Shown: positions 1 to 13,751, counted from the stretch's first letter. The stretch: 64,000 nucleotides of DNA from Paraspadella gotoi (GCA_051294375.1 CM119266.1:15996760-16060759); one strand, 5' to 3'. Translations and numbers: made by a program. Notes: generated by a model not told the origin, from the letters alone.

Positions 1-23
1 GTGACGACGAAGAAATCTTCAGA

Positions 24-69
24 CTCCTCTCTCTCTCTTCTCTCTCTCTCTCCTCTCTCTCTCTTCTCT

Positions 70-129
<60 letters not shown>

Positions 130-172
130 ATCTCTTCTTCACTCACCCTCTCTCTCCTCTCTCGTCTCGACT
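24..172. repeat. (CT)n microsatellite at the window edge
   Basis: An almost pure pyrimidine tract of CT dinucleotides with register breaks (CCT, CTT). It gives an apparent Ser/Leu-only open frame that is not a gene. A shorter array of the same kind lies at 462-560. Confidence 0.95.
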
Positions 173-2439
173 CAAGACGCTCTCTCACACACGAGAGGAA
201 ATAGCTGTTCATTTCCAAAGCCTCGGGCTTTGTTCGTCAGAGCTTAGTCCTAAATATAACAAACACATTTCGCTAAAATTTAAAACTTACTTTAAAACAC
301 ATGATACTTCAAATTCTTTGTTTCAATTCGCGCTCTGTGACAATTAGCGATAAAACAATTACGACTCGCGAATTCTCTCGACTCCATTTCACCTTCGCTC
401 CTTTCCCTCGCGAGACTTATTTCAGTACGGCTCCGTATTTCAGGTCCATCAACTCGAATCGACTCTCTCTCTCTTCTCTCTCTTCTCTCTCTCTCTCTCT
501 TCTCCTCTCTCCTCTCTCTATCTCTTCTTCTCTCTTCTCTCTCTCTCTCTCTCCCTCCCCGTTCCCTTCGGTGAGATAAGAGGCGCGAAACCATCAGCGC
601 GAAATCACTTAAGTGTCGTCAAAGAAACCGGCCGCCCGTAGAGAAGGTGAGTCTGGAGACGAGAAGTAATAGAGGGAGGAGGAGGAGGAGGAGAGAGGGG
701 GAGAGGGGAGGGGGAATGTGAGAGAATATAAAGCGAAGATGAAGGTGCCGGCCCATGGGCAGAAGAACGTCTGCGTGACAGACCGTCGAATGTTGTTACA
801 TCACCTGGAATGAAAGACGACGATTACGACGACGATAATGACGACGACGATCGCGACCAGCTCGTAAGCGAAACACTTTGAAGCTCTGAAGACGACTTCT
901 CTAAACTTTAGCTTAAAATCAAAACTTATCTCGAAACTTCTGCCGTTTCCACACCAAACGATTACCAAACGATTTTCCCCCTCATTTTCCCATCGGTGAT
1001 CATTGTTTATTCTCCCCTGACTTTGCACTCACTCTCTCTCTCCTTTTCTCTTTCTTCCTCTTCTCACGTCAATCACTTTAGAGACTAAAGAAAAATGCGG
1101 CGTCGTCGCTTTCGACGTCGCCGGCCAATCGAGTCTCTCTCCCTCGCACCTGAGTCGATGCACCGTGACGCCGGCCATCGACGTCGACCAATCACCTGTT
1201 CTCTTACCTCCGCTGTCCAATCGGCCTCCGATCCAGGTGCCGGCCAAGCTCACTGCCCCCCTACTCAACCATCTCCCCCCCCCCTTTTTCGACATCCGAC
1301 GTCGTCTTAACCTCCGTCGCCTCCCGAGGATCCGGTCGCCGACGCCGACCGGGAAGACGATCCCCCGGCGTCGATTTCCAGCGCCGTTTCCGCTTACGGG
1401 TCACTTTTTTTTTATTCGGGGAAAGGTGGAATCTGGAAGGTGTGGTGGACGAGGTGGACGAGGTGGACGAGTTGGACGAGGAGGATCGATCAGGGGGAAA
1501 GAGGATGAAAGGATAAGCGAACTCGGCCGAGAGGAAAAAGCGACGAAAGAAAGGAAAATATATATCGGGTAATCGGGTCGAAGTTGGTTCCACATTTCGG
1601 TCAGAAGCGCGAGTGGCTTCGAATTTCTAGACGTGGAAATATGCGACGCTGCAGTATCCCGTTGTTGTTGTTGTTGTTGCTGTGGTTGTTGTTGTTGTTG
1701 TTGTTGTTTCTTACACCGTCTCTTCCTTTCCTTTTCCCATTTCCTCCGTTTCAATAAAGAAACAAAGCTGTCAGATCTCCCTCACACCTCTCGCTCTCTC
1801 TCGGGCCAACGTTATCTCTTCGTCTCACGACTCTCCTTTTCTCTCTTTTTCTCTCTTTCCTCCTTTTTTTCTTTTTCTTTCTTTCCTTCTGTCGCGAAAC
1901 TGCTTTGGCCCGACGAGGGTCGTAAAAGTCTCTGGACTCAATAAACAGGTGCTTCCTCGCTCGATTCACCCCTTCTCCTCTCTCCTCTTCTCCCTTCTCT
2001 CTTTTTCTCCCTCTTCCTTCTCTCTGCTTCCTCTTCTCCTCTCTCTCTCTCTCTCTCTCTTCCCTCTCTCTCCACCTTCCTTTTCTAAATACCCCTCCTT
2101 GATAGCGCTCCGAGGCGAGCCGGCAGGCGTTGCCGGCGTGGCTGAGCGACTCAATCTATCATTCCCTTCTTCCGGACCCTTGTTCCTCTCAATTCCTCTC
2201 ATTCATCCTATAGAACTCCATAAACGAGGTGATTTCCTTTCCTTCTTTCTTTGTTTCTTTCTTTTTTATTTTCTTTCTCTCTGCCGCAAAAGATAAGAGG
2301 GAAAAAAAAAACCAATATTTTGACCTTCTTCACCTGGGCCCATCTCCCACCCCGCCCTGCCTCTTTTCCCGCTTCAAAAATTGCCACTTTTTCGGCATTT
2401 TACTATATTCCTTTCTTTCTGCAGCGCCTCATCTGCCTC

Positions 2440-2440
<1 letters not shown>
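173..2440. other. Non-coding, repeat-rich stretch
   Basis: No gene is supported here. The stretch holds the CT array at 462-560, a GGA-rich purine tract near 672-712, a TTG trinucleotide run at about 1663-1708 (which produces poly-Cys, poly-Val or poly-Gln frames), and a long pyrimidine-rich zone at about 1780-2080. A consensus-like splice donor (AAG then GTGAGT) sits near 647, but no supported coding frame leads into it. Confidence 0.6.
1663..1708. repeat. (TTG)n trinucleotide repeat
   Basis: About fifteen TTG-type units with two interruptions (GCTG and TGGT). The reverse strand reads as poly-Gln, but the flanks of that frame are Arg/Lys/Ser low-complexity and no exon structure is visible, so it is treated as a simple repeat. 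Confidence 0.9.
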
Positions 2441-2441
<1 letters not shown>

Positions 2442-2483
<42 letters not shown>

Positions 2484-2546
2484 TCTCTCTCTCTCTCTCT
2501 CTCTCTCACCTCTCTCTCTCTCTCTCTCTCTTCTTCTCTCCTCTTT
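2442..2546. repeat. (CT)n microsatellite
   Basis: A CT array with a few one-base register shifts, flanked on the right by the candidate minus-strand exon at about 2582-2790. Confidence 0.95.
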
Positions 2547-2581
2547 GCCCTTTAAACGACCAAAAAAAACGAGGCACTTAC

Positions 2582-2790
2582 CGTCTTTTTTCTGTTGTTC
2601 ATCAGGTGAAAAGTCGTCGTCGTCGTTCGTCTCGTCGTCCGTCGTCGTCGGCGGAAGTTGCCTCCGGCGAGGGAGGCCCAAGCGTCGCCTCCAACGACCC
2701 AATAAGGCAGACTCGTCCGCCGTTTTTTCAGCCCGGGGATTGTGTGTTCCTTTGTCGTTGTCGTTGTTATTTTTGCTGCATGGTTCGGTT
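2582..2790 (-). CDS. Candidate exon, unknown protein (weak)
   Basis: On the minus strand an open frame of about 68 codons runs without a stop to a consensus splice donor: GACG followed by GTAAGT, exon edge at 2582, phase 1. The translation is charged: an Asn/Asp start, an Arg-rich middle (GRWRRRLGLPRRR), then TTTDDETNDDDD and SPDEQQKKD just before the donor. No in-frame ATG and no good acceptor with a pyrimidine tract were found upstream, so the 5' edge is arbitrary. The acidic and Thr runs come from a GAC-type trinucleotide repeat, which keeps frames open on both strands, so the frame could be spurious. No family is recognised. Confidence 0.18.
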
Positions 2791-3039
2791 CAGCCTGATA
2801 TTGCTTCGTCAACGATGGCAAGAAAGAAAGAGCAGACGTCTGAAAAAGGCATTTGATTGTCATTTTTTTTGTTCAACAAAAAAATATTTTATAATAATCT
2901 TTATATATATGTTGTTTCTGTATTTCGAATTTTTTTCACGTTCCTTTGTCAAGTTAAGTGGACTTCTTCGTTCAACCGAGCCGTTCAGAGAAAGAAATGT
3001 CAGCGGAGAAAATGGGAAAAAAAAGAAAAAGTCGGGGGG

Positions 3040-3042
<3 letters not shown>

Positions 3043-3079
<37 letters not shown>

Positions 3080-3146
3080 GAGCGAGAGAGCAGAGATGAG
3101 AGAGAGAAGAGAGAGAGGAGAAGAGAGAGAGGAGAGAGAGAGAAAG
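3043..3146. repeat. (GA)n microsatellite
   Basis: A GA array that becomes interrupted in its right half. It opens a cluster of four large arrays within 950 bp, with the next at 3403. Confidence 0.95.
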
Positions 3147-3402
3147 AAGAAAGAAAAATACCTGCGCGAGTCACCGGAAACAAATTACATTAGGAGCCAC
3201 GTTATTGATGGACAAATCGTGTTTACACGAGGAGGAAGGGGAAAGCGGGGATGGGATGAGAGGGATGAGGGCCGGGGGCGGTTGGGTGAAGAGGATTTAA
3301 GAGGCGAAAGAAGGAAGGGCGAAAAAGTGAAAACGGTCGCCATTTTTCAAATGGAACATTACTTCATTTCACTTCACCTCCCCTTCCTCGACGCATGCGG
3401 TT

Positions 3403-3454
<52 letters not shown>

Positions 3455-3525
3455 AGTGAGAGAGAGAGAGGAGAGAGAGAGGGATGTGAGAGAGAAGAGG
3501 AGAGAGAGAGAGAGGAAAGAAGAGA
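3403..3525. repeat. (GA)n microsatellite, interrupted
   Basis: GA units with repeated GGA and AAG register shifts and one GATGTGAG interruption, suggesting an older array than the clean one at 7993. Confidence 0.95.
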
Positions 3526-3651
3526 ACCTGGAAGAAAAAATGTTCGTTCGCGTAGAACCGAGTTTATTTAGTTTCTCTTCTTTCTTTTTGTACGTGGGAT
3601 TTCGCTGACAATGTTCGTTAGTGGAATATTTCACTTCTCCGGTGAATTAAA

Positions 3652-3691
3652 AGAGATGAGAGAGAGAGGAGAGAGAGAGAGGAGAGAGAGA

Positions 3692-3730
<39 letters not shown>

Positions 3731-3742
3731 AGAGAGAAAGAA
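3652..3742. repeat. (GA)n microsatellite facing a (CT)n array
   Basis: A GA array followed after about 140 bp by a CT array at 3882-3985. The two together form an inverted arrangement of purine and pyrimidine strands. Confidence 0.95.
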
Positions 3743-3881
3743 GGAACGGTATAAAAAAAAACACACACCTAAATTGGAGAAGGAAACTGCTGACTCATTG
3801 TTGATCAGAGACCCTTTCCATTCCAAAACCCAAGCACCATTCTCCACCCCCAACCTGCCTTCTCAATTAAACAAAAATCAC

Positions 3882-3897
3882 CCTCTCTTCTCTCTCT

Positions 3898-3931
<34 letters not shown>

Positions 3932-3937
3932 CTCTCT

Positions 3938-3985
<48 letters not shown>
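3882..3985. repeat. (CT)n microsatellite
   Basis: A CT array with three TCTTC-type interruptions. It is the pyrimidine partner of the GA array at 3652-3742. Confidence 0.95.
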
Positions 3986-3987
<2 letters not shown>

Positions 3988-4542
3988 CGATGCTCGTTTT
4001 TAATTCCTTTAATCGCGTTACGGCCCGCGGTCGAAATGAAGAGCTATTACCTGAAAGAGGGAGCTGCGAGTTTCCCCGTCGGTCGGAGGATAAACAAAAA
4101 AACGAGCCGCGGCGGAGACGCGACACGACGACGACGACGAGACCGACGACGACAACATGGAGTTTCCCCGTGAGAGACGACGGGAATACGTTTCGAGGTA
4201 TCGGAGAAAAAAAAACAACGAACGATCGAATGAAAGAATTAAACTGGTATTTTAAATTATATGTAATCCTGTACGTATAAATGTTTAAGCTATAAGAAAA
4301 ATAACGATGAACGAACGAAAATATATCTTTTTACCTTCTTTTCTTCCCCTCTCTTGGCTCTCCCTCTCTTTTCCTATTTTCTTCTTCCTCCTCCATAAAA
4401 GGTAATGAAATTATGAGTCCTCAATCGAAAAAGCAATTTGTTAAGGTGGGCGGCGACGGCGGCAGCGGCGCGGCGGAAGCGGCGTCGTTGCAGGCGGCTG
4501 CTCGGTCGGCGGCGGCATTGGTTCCCCCAAGATGATTGCGGA

Positions 4543-4545
4543 CTT

Positions 4546-4637
<92 letters not shown>
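4543..4637. repeat. (CT)n microsatellite upstream of the three-exon gene
   Basis: A CT array ending about 230 bp before the start codon at 4866. In insects, GA/CT arrays near promoters can bind GAGA-type factors. That role is inference here, because similar arrays occur throughout the window. Confidence 0.9.
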
Positions 4638-4640
<3 letters not shown>

Positions 4641-4752
4641 GTTTCTGAAACTTACGGTTCGGAAGGAGAAATTGATTTCGAAACTGCGGTTGGATTAACT
4701 TTAGCCATATAACTCGATTACGGCGCTTTGCTTCACAACTAACGATAACGAT

Positions 4753-4800
4753 TATAAAAAAAATAGCTCCTTAGCTGAGTCTCTTTCTCAGATTTCAGTC
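4753..4800 (+). promoter_or_regulatory. Candidate core promoter (TATA-like plus initiator-like)
   Basis: TATAAAA at 4753-4759 is followed by two arthropod-style initiator-like sequences, TCAGAT at 4788-4793 and TCAGTC at 4795-4800. They lie about 70 bp before the start codon of the gene at 4866. TATA-to-initiator spacing is 35-44 bp, longer than the usual 30 or so, and this weakens the call. There is no transcript evidence. Confidence 0.3.
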
Positions 4801-4865
4801 TGTAGAGCGAAATTAATTCAGAATCAATTTTGCGTCTCGATCTCGGCAACAAAAACAAAAACAAA

Positions 4866-5568
4866 ATGGAGAACGTGACGATGTTGGGCTACGACTCTTA
4901 CCTTCGCGCGGCGACGTTCGCTCCCGAGGATCGGCCGCCCATCGCAATCAAGAGGCGAGCTCCCCAAGTGGAGAGCTATCGCGACCACAAGGGATCCTTC
5001 ACCAAGATGAACGATCAGAGGCATCGGCACATTCGGTGGGAATCGGGTTGGATTGGGTATTAAGTTTGAACGGCCATCGTGGGCGAGAGGGAATCGGTTA
5101 GAGCGAAATCCTTTTCGACCGAAAGTTTCACTCCATAACTGAATTATATATTTAAAAACATCATCTGCACATTGCAGTCGACCAGAAGATCCCCACGAAT
5201 TGTACCGTTGGTCGCCGACGCAAGGATATGAGGTCGGTTTCTGGCATCGCCACGTCCCGATCGAAGGCGGACCCCTCCATGAGGTTTTCTTTTACTCTTT
5301 TTAAGATTAAATAATTGTTATAATTTCCTTTCTTTGTCGTTGTGTTTGGGACATAAGGAAAAAGTTTAAATTGTGATTCAACGGAATCACAATTTAAACT
5401 TTTTCCTTAAGATTTAATAAAAAAACAAAGAATTTTACAAACTTACCCTCCCCGTTGCAACAGAATCTTGCTTGGACCTTCGTTCAGCGCCGACCCCAGT
5501 TGTCAAGCGAAATGACGACCTACGTTGACAAGATGGTTCGGGCCGACGGGTCCTTTAGACTTTATTGA
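4866..5568 (+). CDS. Three-exon gene for an unrecognised 126-residue protein
   Basis: Coding exons are 4866-5035, 5178-5283 and 5464-5568, with introns of 142 and 180 bp. Exon 1 ends in phase 2 (CG, then GTGGGA) and exon 2 starts after TTGCAG with a T that completes an Arg codon. Intron 2 is phase 0, and its donor (GAG then GTTTTC) is weak. The frame is uninterrupted to TGA. The ATG at 4866 is chosen over the upstream in-frame TTG because it has A at -3 and G at +4. The product is soluble-looking, with no signal peptide or membrane segment. It is rich in Arg, His, Tyr, Trp and Pro: residues 1-20 include LGYDSYLRAATFAP, 38-46 YRDHKGSFT, 66-79 YRWSPTQGYEVGFW, and the C-terminus is GSFRLY. This aromatic and basic make-up recalls small ciliary microtubule-associated proteins, but I recognise no family and do not assign a function. 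No close AATAAA follows the stop. Confidence 0.72.
5354..5409. repeat. Perfect hairpin inside intron 2
   Basis: Left arm 5354-5379 and right arm 5384-5409 are exact reverse complements (26 bp each) around the 4-base loop AACG. The hairpin lies wholly within intron 2 (5284-5463) of the three-exon gene. Perfect identity with no decay indicates recent origin. Confidence 0.95.
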
Positions 5569-8101
<2,533 letters not shown>

Positions 8102-10677
8102 CTGTGCAATCAAAGGCAGCATCAATACCAATCTAACGGCGGATTAATTCATCCCGTTCCGTCCCGAACGCAATGAGGAATCGAAAAAAGTATTTTCCTG
8201 GATTCTCTCTCCTCTGGCGGCGGCGACATCATCGCTCTCAGATCGGACGCCGCTGCCGCAGGCACCGCCGCTGCCGCCGCCGCCGCCGACGCTTCCCGAT
8301 GGTTATCAGGACATCGAAAAGGATCGCGTGGCGTGGCATCGTTAGGAGTGCCGGATGACAAAGAGTGTTGTTCATTGAAACTTTTATTTACGGGTCAGCC
8401 TCAAGATGGTTGGAGAGGTTGCAAATTATAGGATGAGTATGGTAAAAAGAGTGTTAAAAAGAGTGAAGAGAAGAGAAGAGAAGAGAAGTTAACTGCGTAG
8501 ACGGAGGGGCTATTAGTGAAGAGACGTTAGCGTCGAAGATAGGCTTCCGTAGAAGAGACATGTGGCCGAGTAGAGGAGTGAAAAGAGAGGTTGGTCGCGT
8601 AGAAGATTCAGAAGAGTGGTTGGTCGCATAGAGGAGTGAGATGAGAGCATGGAATTGGGTAAAGAGTCGATCCTCGTTTCGATCGGCGGATAAAGAGGAG
8701 GCGACGCCCACCTCAGCTGCGGAGGTCGCATGTGGTAACCTGATTACAATAAGCGGGCGAATCGCGGGGGAGAGAACGCCGATATGTTCGATATGATTTA
8801 TCGAGGATTTTTTTCGTTGATGGGGTTTGTGTGGGAAGGGAGAGAAACAGCTTGATTTTCTTCCTATATCGCTACATTAGTTCGTAGACATTCCTGACTT
8901 ACTTCGTTTTATGTTTTGTCTATGTTTTTGTCGTTTCGGCTAAATTCAAACCGTCGGTCTTTACTTTAATTCATTTTCTACTCTAAAGACTTTTCTACTA
9001 TTGTAAAGCACCTATAACCATACTGGCTTACCCAAGTTCATTAAACAAAAACACGAGCGCATCTCCCAAAGATAAATAAAACCGTACTTTGTCATTTAAG
9101 CCCAATTAGGTTCATCCAATCAAAATCTCTCCCAGATTTCAACTCACCCAATTTCCTTCTTTATTGCGGGCGGCCCCACTCTCGCCCCCTACCGCTCTCT
9201 CCTCTTCCCCTTTCGCTCAACCCGCTTTCCAACCTTCACGCGCGCATTCACGGGCACGCGCTCGCGCCCGCGCTCTCCTTGATTGGCGCCCGCCAAACCG
9301 GAAGTCGTATAATTGCACGTGGGGACGCGACATCCGGGGATTCAGCGCCGCGCGCAAGGGGATTCACGGCCGAAAAATGGAGCGAAATCCGGATGTAATT
9401 GGAATTCGTTTAAAGGATTTTTTTAAGGGGAAAAAAAGGAAGCTTTTAAAGAAAGGAACCTGAGCCTATTTTATCCCAGTTTCGAGTGTAAATCTAAAAT
9501 TCAAGTTATTTTAATGATGGTTTCATTTAGTAATCTACGACGGATTATCTGATTTATAAACGTTTTATTTCACCAGTTTTTACTATTGTTTCCTCCACTT
9601 TGTTGTTATATTCCTTTCTCGAATTCTTCCAATATCTCAAACCGTTCCCCTTCCCACTAATTTTCTTTTTCTTTCTTTTTCCCTACTTCCTTTTGTCGAC
9701 GGTTAACAATTCTACCTTTTTGTCTCGGTTTTTTTTTTCTTTTAATTTTCTTTTCTCTCTTTTCTTTTTCTTGGGCTTTCTCTCCTTTTCTCCCTTTTTT
9801 TTTTCTCTCTCTCTCTCTCTCGTCCTGCTTCTCCTTATTTCCCTCAGCGTCAATAACTTGATTAGGTTAGCCTTTGACTTCGGTTTAGGGAAACCGTTCG
9901 CCGCCGAGGATGTCATGGGGTTGTCGGGGCGGAATATTTTCGGGCGAAGAAGGAAAAGAGGGTTTCGTTCTCCTTCAAATCGAAAAGGAAACGCGTCGTT
10001 GGTCGCGGGGAAATGGGGGGTGCGAGGGGGGGGCGTGTGGGGCAAGGCAACGAGGAGGCGGGGGGGGCGGGGGAAAGAGCGACCTTTCGACGGCCCTTTG
10101 CTGAGAGATTGAAAAGGTATCGTTGTTTGTGGGGACTGGGGGAGCGGGGATTGTCGGTTCTTGAGATGGCGCCTTAATGGTAAGTGAGTTGGGCGGACGG
10201 TTGGACCCCTTGTTTCGATCTCAGATCTCAGTCATTCAGCGCAGAAAAAAAATGACTCAGCCGGAATTCAGGATGATTCATTTTTTCGAAAACAAGCTTA
10301 CGTTTTCGTTTTGAATTTTGAATAACTAAATACTTAACTTACAGTCCTTCACTTAGTGATACTGTAGTTCACCTGAATCTATAATTCTTTTTATTTAATT
10401 TATTTCCCTTTCATCTTCCCATACCGACCCTATTTATTTCTTCATTTCCTATTTTTCTTCTTTCCTCATTTTTCTTTTCTTTTTCTTCCTTCATTCTCCT
10501 TTTTCCTCATCTCCAACCCCCTGCATTTCTTCCACGGCCGATAATCAACCTCTTCCTATTCTCCCCCTCCGGTCTCCACTCCTCCCTTCCTCGACAGTCA
10601 TCCATCCTCTCGGTCAGCGTAATGGCGATTCTATTTACCTTCGCAGAGCTCAACTTGATGGCTCAAGCGCCGCGCAG
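8102..10677. other. Non-coding stretch with CpG-rich and pyrimidine-rich blocks
   Basis: No supported gene. At 8149-8396 a minus-strand frame rich in Ala (from a GCC/GCG run) stays open but has no ATG or convincing acceptor. A GAAGA-type run lies at about 8463-8489 and a degenerate 29-bp repeat at about 8570-8640. A CpG-dense, promoter-like block with an ATTGG (inverted CCAAT) lies at about 9160-9300. Pyrimidine-rich DNA fills about 9600-9840 and 10380-10580. Confidence 0.5.
8589..8627. repeat. Degenerate 29-bp tandem repeat
   Basis: The 10-mer GGTTGGTCGC occurs at 8589-8598 and 8618-8627, exactly 29 bp apart, each preceded by a GAAGAG- or AAGAGA-type segment and followed by GTAGA or ATAGA. 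More decayed units appear to extend left to about 8540. Confidence 0.6.

Positions 10678-10756
<79 letters not shown>
10678..10756. repeat. (GAC)n trinucleotide repeat
   Basis: About 26 GAC units with one GGC variant. It gives poly-Asp, poly-Thr or poly-Arg on one strand and poly-Ser on the other. No exon boundary is visible around it. Confidence 0.95.
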
Positions 10757-12109
10757 CCTCGGCCGCTGCCGCCGCCCTATAACGGCCGAAAGCCATAGAT
10801 ATGAATTTATGGCGTCGGCGGCTGCGAGGAAGTAAACGCTCCGACAACAATAACTGTTGTTCGCTTTCTTTCCACTTTGGCTCCACATCGTCTGTCGGGA
10901 CTGACAGAACGATCTCACTGTTGGTTACAGCGATTGCCGCTTCGACGCCAACGATGACTTTCTGCAACTTGATGCTTATCCGGCTGTCCCTTACCTTGCT
11001 GTCCCTTGAACGAGGTAACGAAAATCATTCTGAAAGTTCCGCTCTACTTTTTCAAACTCGAAGTCGCCAGTCCTGAGTTGGCTGTGCGACATCTTCATCT
11101 CCATTGCTTTAAGTTTCAGGTGCAAGAATTTTTTAATCTTAGGTTCCCATGTGTTATGGATTTTCCTCTTATTTGAATTAAAATTAATTTATCGGTTTTT
11201 GTCTTCAGCCTTCAGGTTTACCAATCCTTAAACTCGCTGCCACTCCTTAGCTCAAGTTTAGTTTAATTTTAGCAAATCTAAGACAATATGTATGATCCTC
11301 TTCTGTAAAAAGAGTCTTGGCTTTTGTAAGTTTTAATCTCAGCGTACCTGTGTATGGATCCAGCTTTCTTATCTGACTCACCTAGTAGATTAGTATCTCC
11401 AATTTTCATCCACTCCTGATTGAAGAATTCCCTCAATGATTCAGGCCTGCCACTCCTAAGACTCGACTCACCGCATTCGCCCTCGGCGTCGGCGCCAGCG
11501 CCGCCTGGATTCGGCGCCCGTCGTCGCCAAAGCAAAGAAAGAAAATGAAAACAAAGAGAAGGAAAAACAAAAGGGAAGCACGTGTGAAGAAATTGTTTTG
11601 TGAGGAGGAGGAGGAGGAGGAGGAAGAGCAGGAACGAAGGAAAGGACGAAGAGCCGGAAGAGGAAAGAAATCCAGGAACCAAAAAAGGAGAGAGAGAGAG
11701 AGAGAGTCACATAAAGAGAGAGAGAAAGGAGAGGTTTGCTTTTTATGATGAGATAAAGAAGAAGATTTTCATCGAGAAAAAAAGTTTTCTTTCTTTTTGG
11801 TTTTCTTTTTTTGGAGTCAATGAAGCAGGGATTGTTGTTGAACATTGTCTTTCATTCATAGTAACGTTCCGATGAAACACCAAAAAATCTTTCGTTTGTT
11901 ATTGTTATTGTTTCATTATTCAAATAAAATTAGTTCAATTTCCCAATGTAACGAAGGAGAACGACGAAAAGGCAAACAATTGTTTCATCGCCGTCTCTCC
12001 TTTTATCGATATTCGTTCTACCTTTTTCAGTTTGGGAGATCCTCATCTCTCTCCGGCTGCAACAGATTAATAGATTTTTTAAGCCGGAAAGGGAGAAGAG
12101 AGAGAAGAG

Positions 12110-12149
<40 letters not shown>

Positions 12150-12703
12150 AGAGATGAGGGGAGACACAAAGGCGGTTTGAGGGAATTGAGCCAAAGTCGG
12201 ATTTTACGGTGGGATTGTAAGAGGATGAGAGGAAGTGAGAAAGGGAAGCGGATGACTCATGAACAAAGAAAGCAAGTGAGAAAAATAGAAAATAATACAG
12301 ACAAATATGGATAAATATGCTAATTGACATTAGTTCTTATTTATATCTTTTAATTTTAAAGGTTTGTCAAAATTTTCTTAGAGAAGACTATCTTTCAATT
12401 TCGAAAGATTGCAAAATCTTTTCTCTCAACCTCTTCGCCTGATATCTCACCAATTCACCAACCCACCATCCAACCATTCCACCTTGCCCCCCGACCCTTC
12501 CGCGCCCCTCCCCGCCTGCCCTGTTTCTCTTGGCCTCAGTTTACCTTCGAAAATCCTCCGGGGAACAAAGACGAGATTCATAACTCATCGAGGGCAGAGG
12601 ACCGCCGACGAGTAGGGGCGGAAGGAGAGAGATAACCAGAACAACAACAACGAAAAACACGAGAAAAATCAACAGTGAAAACAAATAAAAGAATTGGGGG
12701 ATA
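10757..12703. other. Non-coding stretch, one weak exon-like segment
   Basis: No gene is firmly supported. On the minus strand a frame covering about 11382-11520 ends at a consensus donor (CTACTAG then GTGAGT, edge 11382) and includes the mixed-composition run ESLREFFNQEWMKIGDTNLL, but no good acceptor or start was found. A GGA run lies at 11600-11625 and an interrupted GA array at 12092-12153. Confidence 0.4.
12092..12153. repeat. (GA)n microsatellite
   Basis: A GA array with three AAG interruptions. Confidence 0.92.
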
Positions 12704-12881
12704 NNNNNNNNNNNNNNNNNNNNNNNNNNNNNNNNNNNNNNNNNNNNNNNNNNNNNNNNNNNNNNNNNNNNNNNNNNNNNNNNNNNNNNNNNNNNNNNNN
12801 NNNNNNNNNNNNNNNNNNNNNNNNNNNNNNNNNNNNNNNNNNNNNNNNNNNNNNNNNNNNNNNNNNNNNNNNNNNNNNNNN
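12704..12881. other. Assembly gap (178 N)
   Basis: Unresolved sequence of estimated length. The flanks (A-rich on the left, poly-T on the right) do not show what is missing. Confidence 0.99.
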
Positions 12882-13661
12882 ATTTTTTTTCTTTGGCCGC
12901 TTCGTAAATAAAGACTTGGGTTCTATTTTCAGGTTTCACCTTTTGGTTCTGATTTATGAGGTCGCCCCCCCCCATTTCACGTCGGCGTTTGCGTGAAACC
13001 GACGCTCGGCCTTTTGACAAAAGCTTCGCGAACTTCCGTTAAGGTTGGTGTGGGCGGCTTTTGGTTGTTGTTGTGCGTGGGTTGTTTTTTTTTCGGACTG
13101 GCGTTGTTTAACTCGTCATAGTTGTTGTTGTAGCCTTACGGTTAACTGTGGTGGGGATTTGAATTATTGTACGTAATTTAATATAATTTTAGAAGTTTTA
13201 TGGATTGATCTTTTTTTTTACACAAATTTCAGCGACAGAATAACAATTTCGCATAGATTCTACGTTTAAACGTTATTCCCTCAAGTGCCAAGAACCAAAC
13301 AGTCATGTCTAACAGTCAAGTGTTTCGAGACGCCACAACAGCCGCCACTAGATGCCAGCAACGCCCCGCTACACACCGAAGCGCCATCAGCGCCCGGGCG
13401 CGCCACTTCAAACCTTTTCTTTCGGTTCTGACAGTTTTGATTCTTTTTTTTTCCTTTCCTTTGTGTTCACCTTCTCCTTTCTTTTCTCCGCTCTTCCTCT
13501 TCCTCTCTAAGTGGCTCATTTTTCATATTTTGTCTCTTTACCTAAGTTCATCATTTGACGCTTTCCTGCTGGGCGGCTGGGAGAGGCTTAAGAAAAGAGA
13601 TAGAGAGGGAAAGAAAGGAACAATGGATTGAAGATAGTGAAGATTAGGGGGAGAGATGGAG

Positions 13662-13709
13662 TGAGAGAAGAGAGAGAGAGACATAGAAAGAGAGAGAGAG
13701 AGAGAGACT

Positions 13710-13751
<42 letters not shown>

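Noticed and set aside
2229-3079. Several long open frames of Ser/Leu or Arg/Glu repeats over GA/CT arrays
   Set aside because: They are automatic translations of dinucleotide repeats, open on both strands, with no start context, splice sites or non-repetitive core. The same applies to frames over all other GA/CT arrays in the window.
8149-8396. Ala-rich minus-strand frame (SDLRAMMSPPPEERESRK)
   Set aside because: The Ala run comes from a GCC/GCG repeat. No ATG or acceptor with a pyrimidine tract bounds the frame, and both strands are open there.
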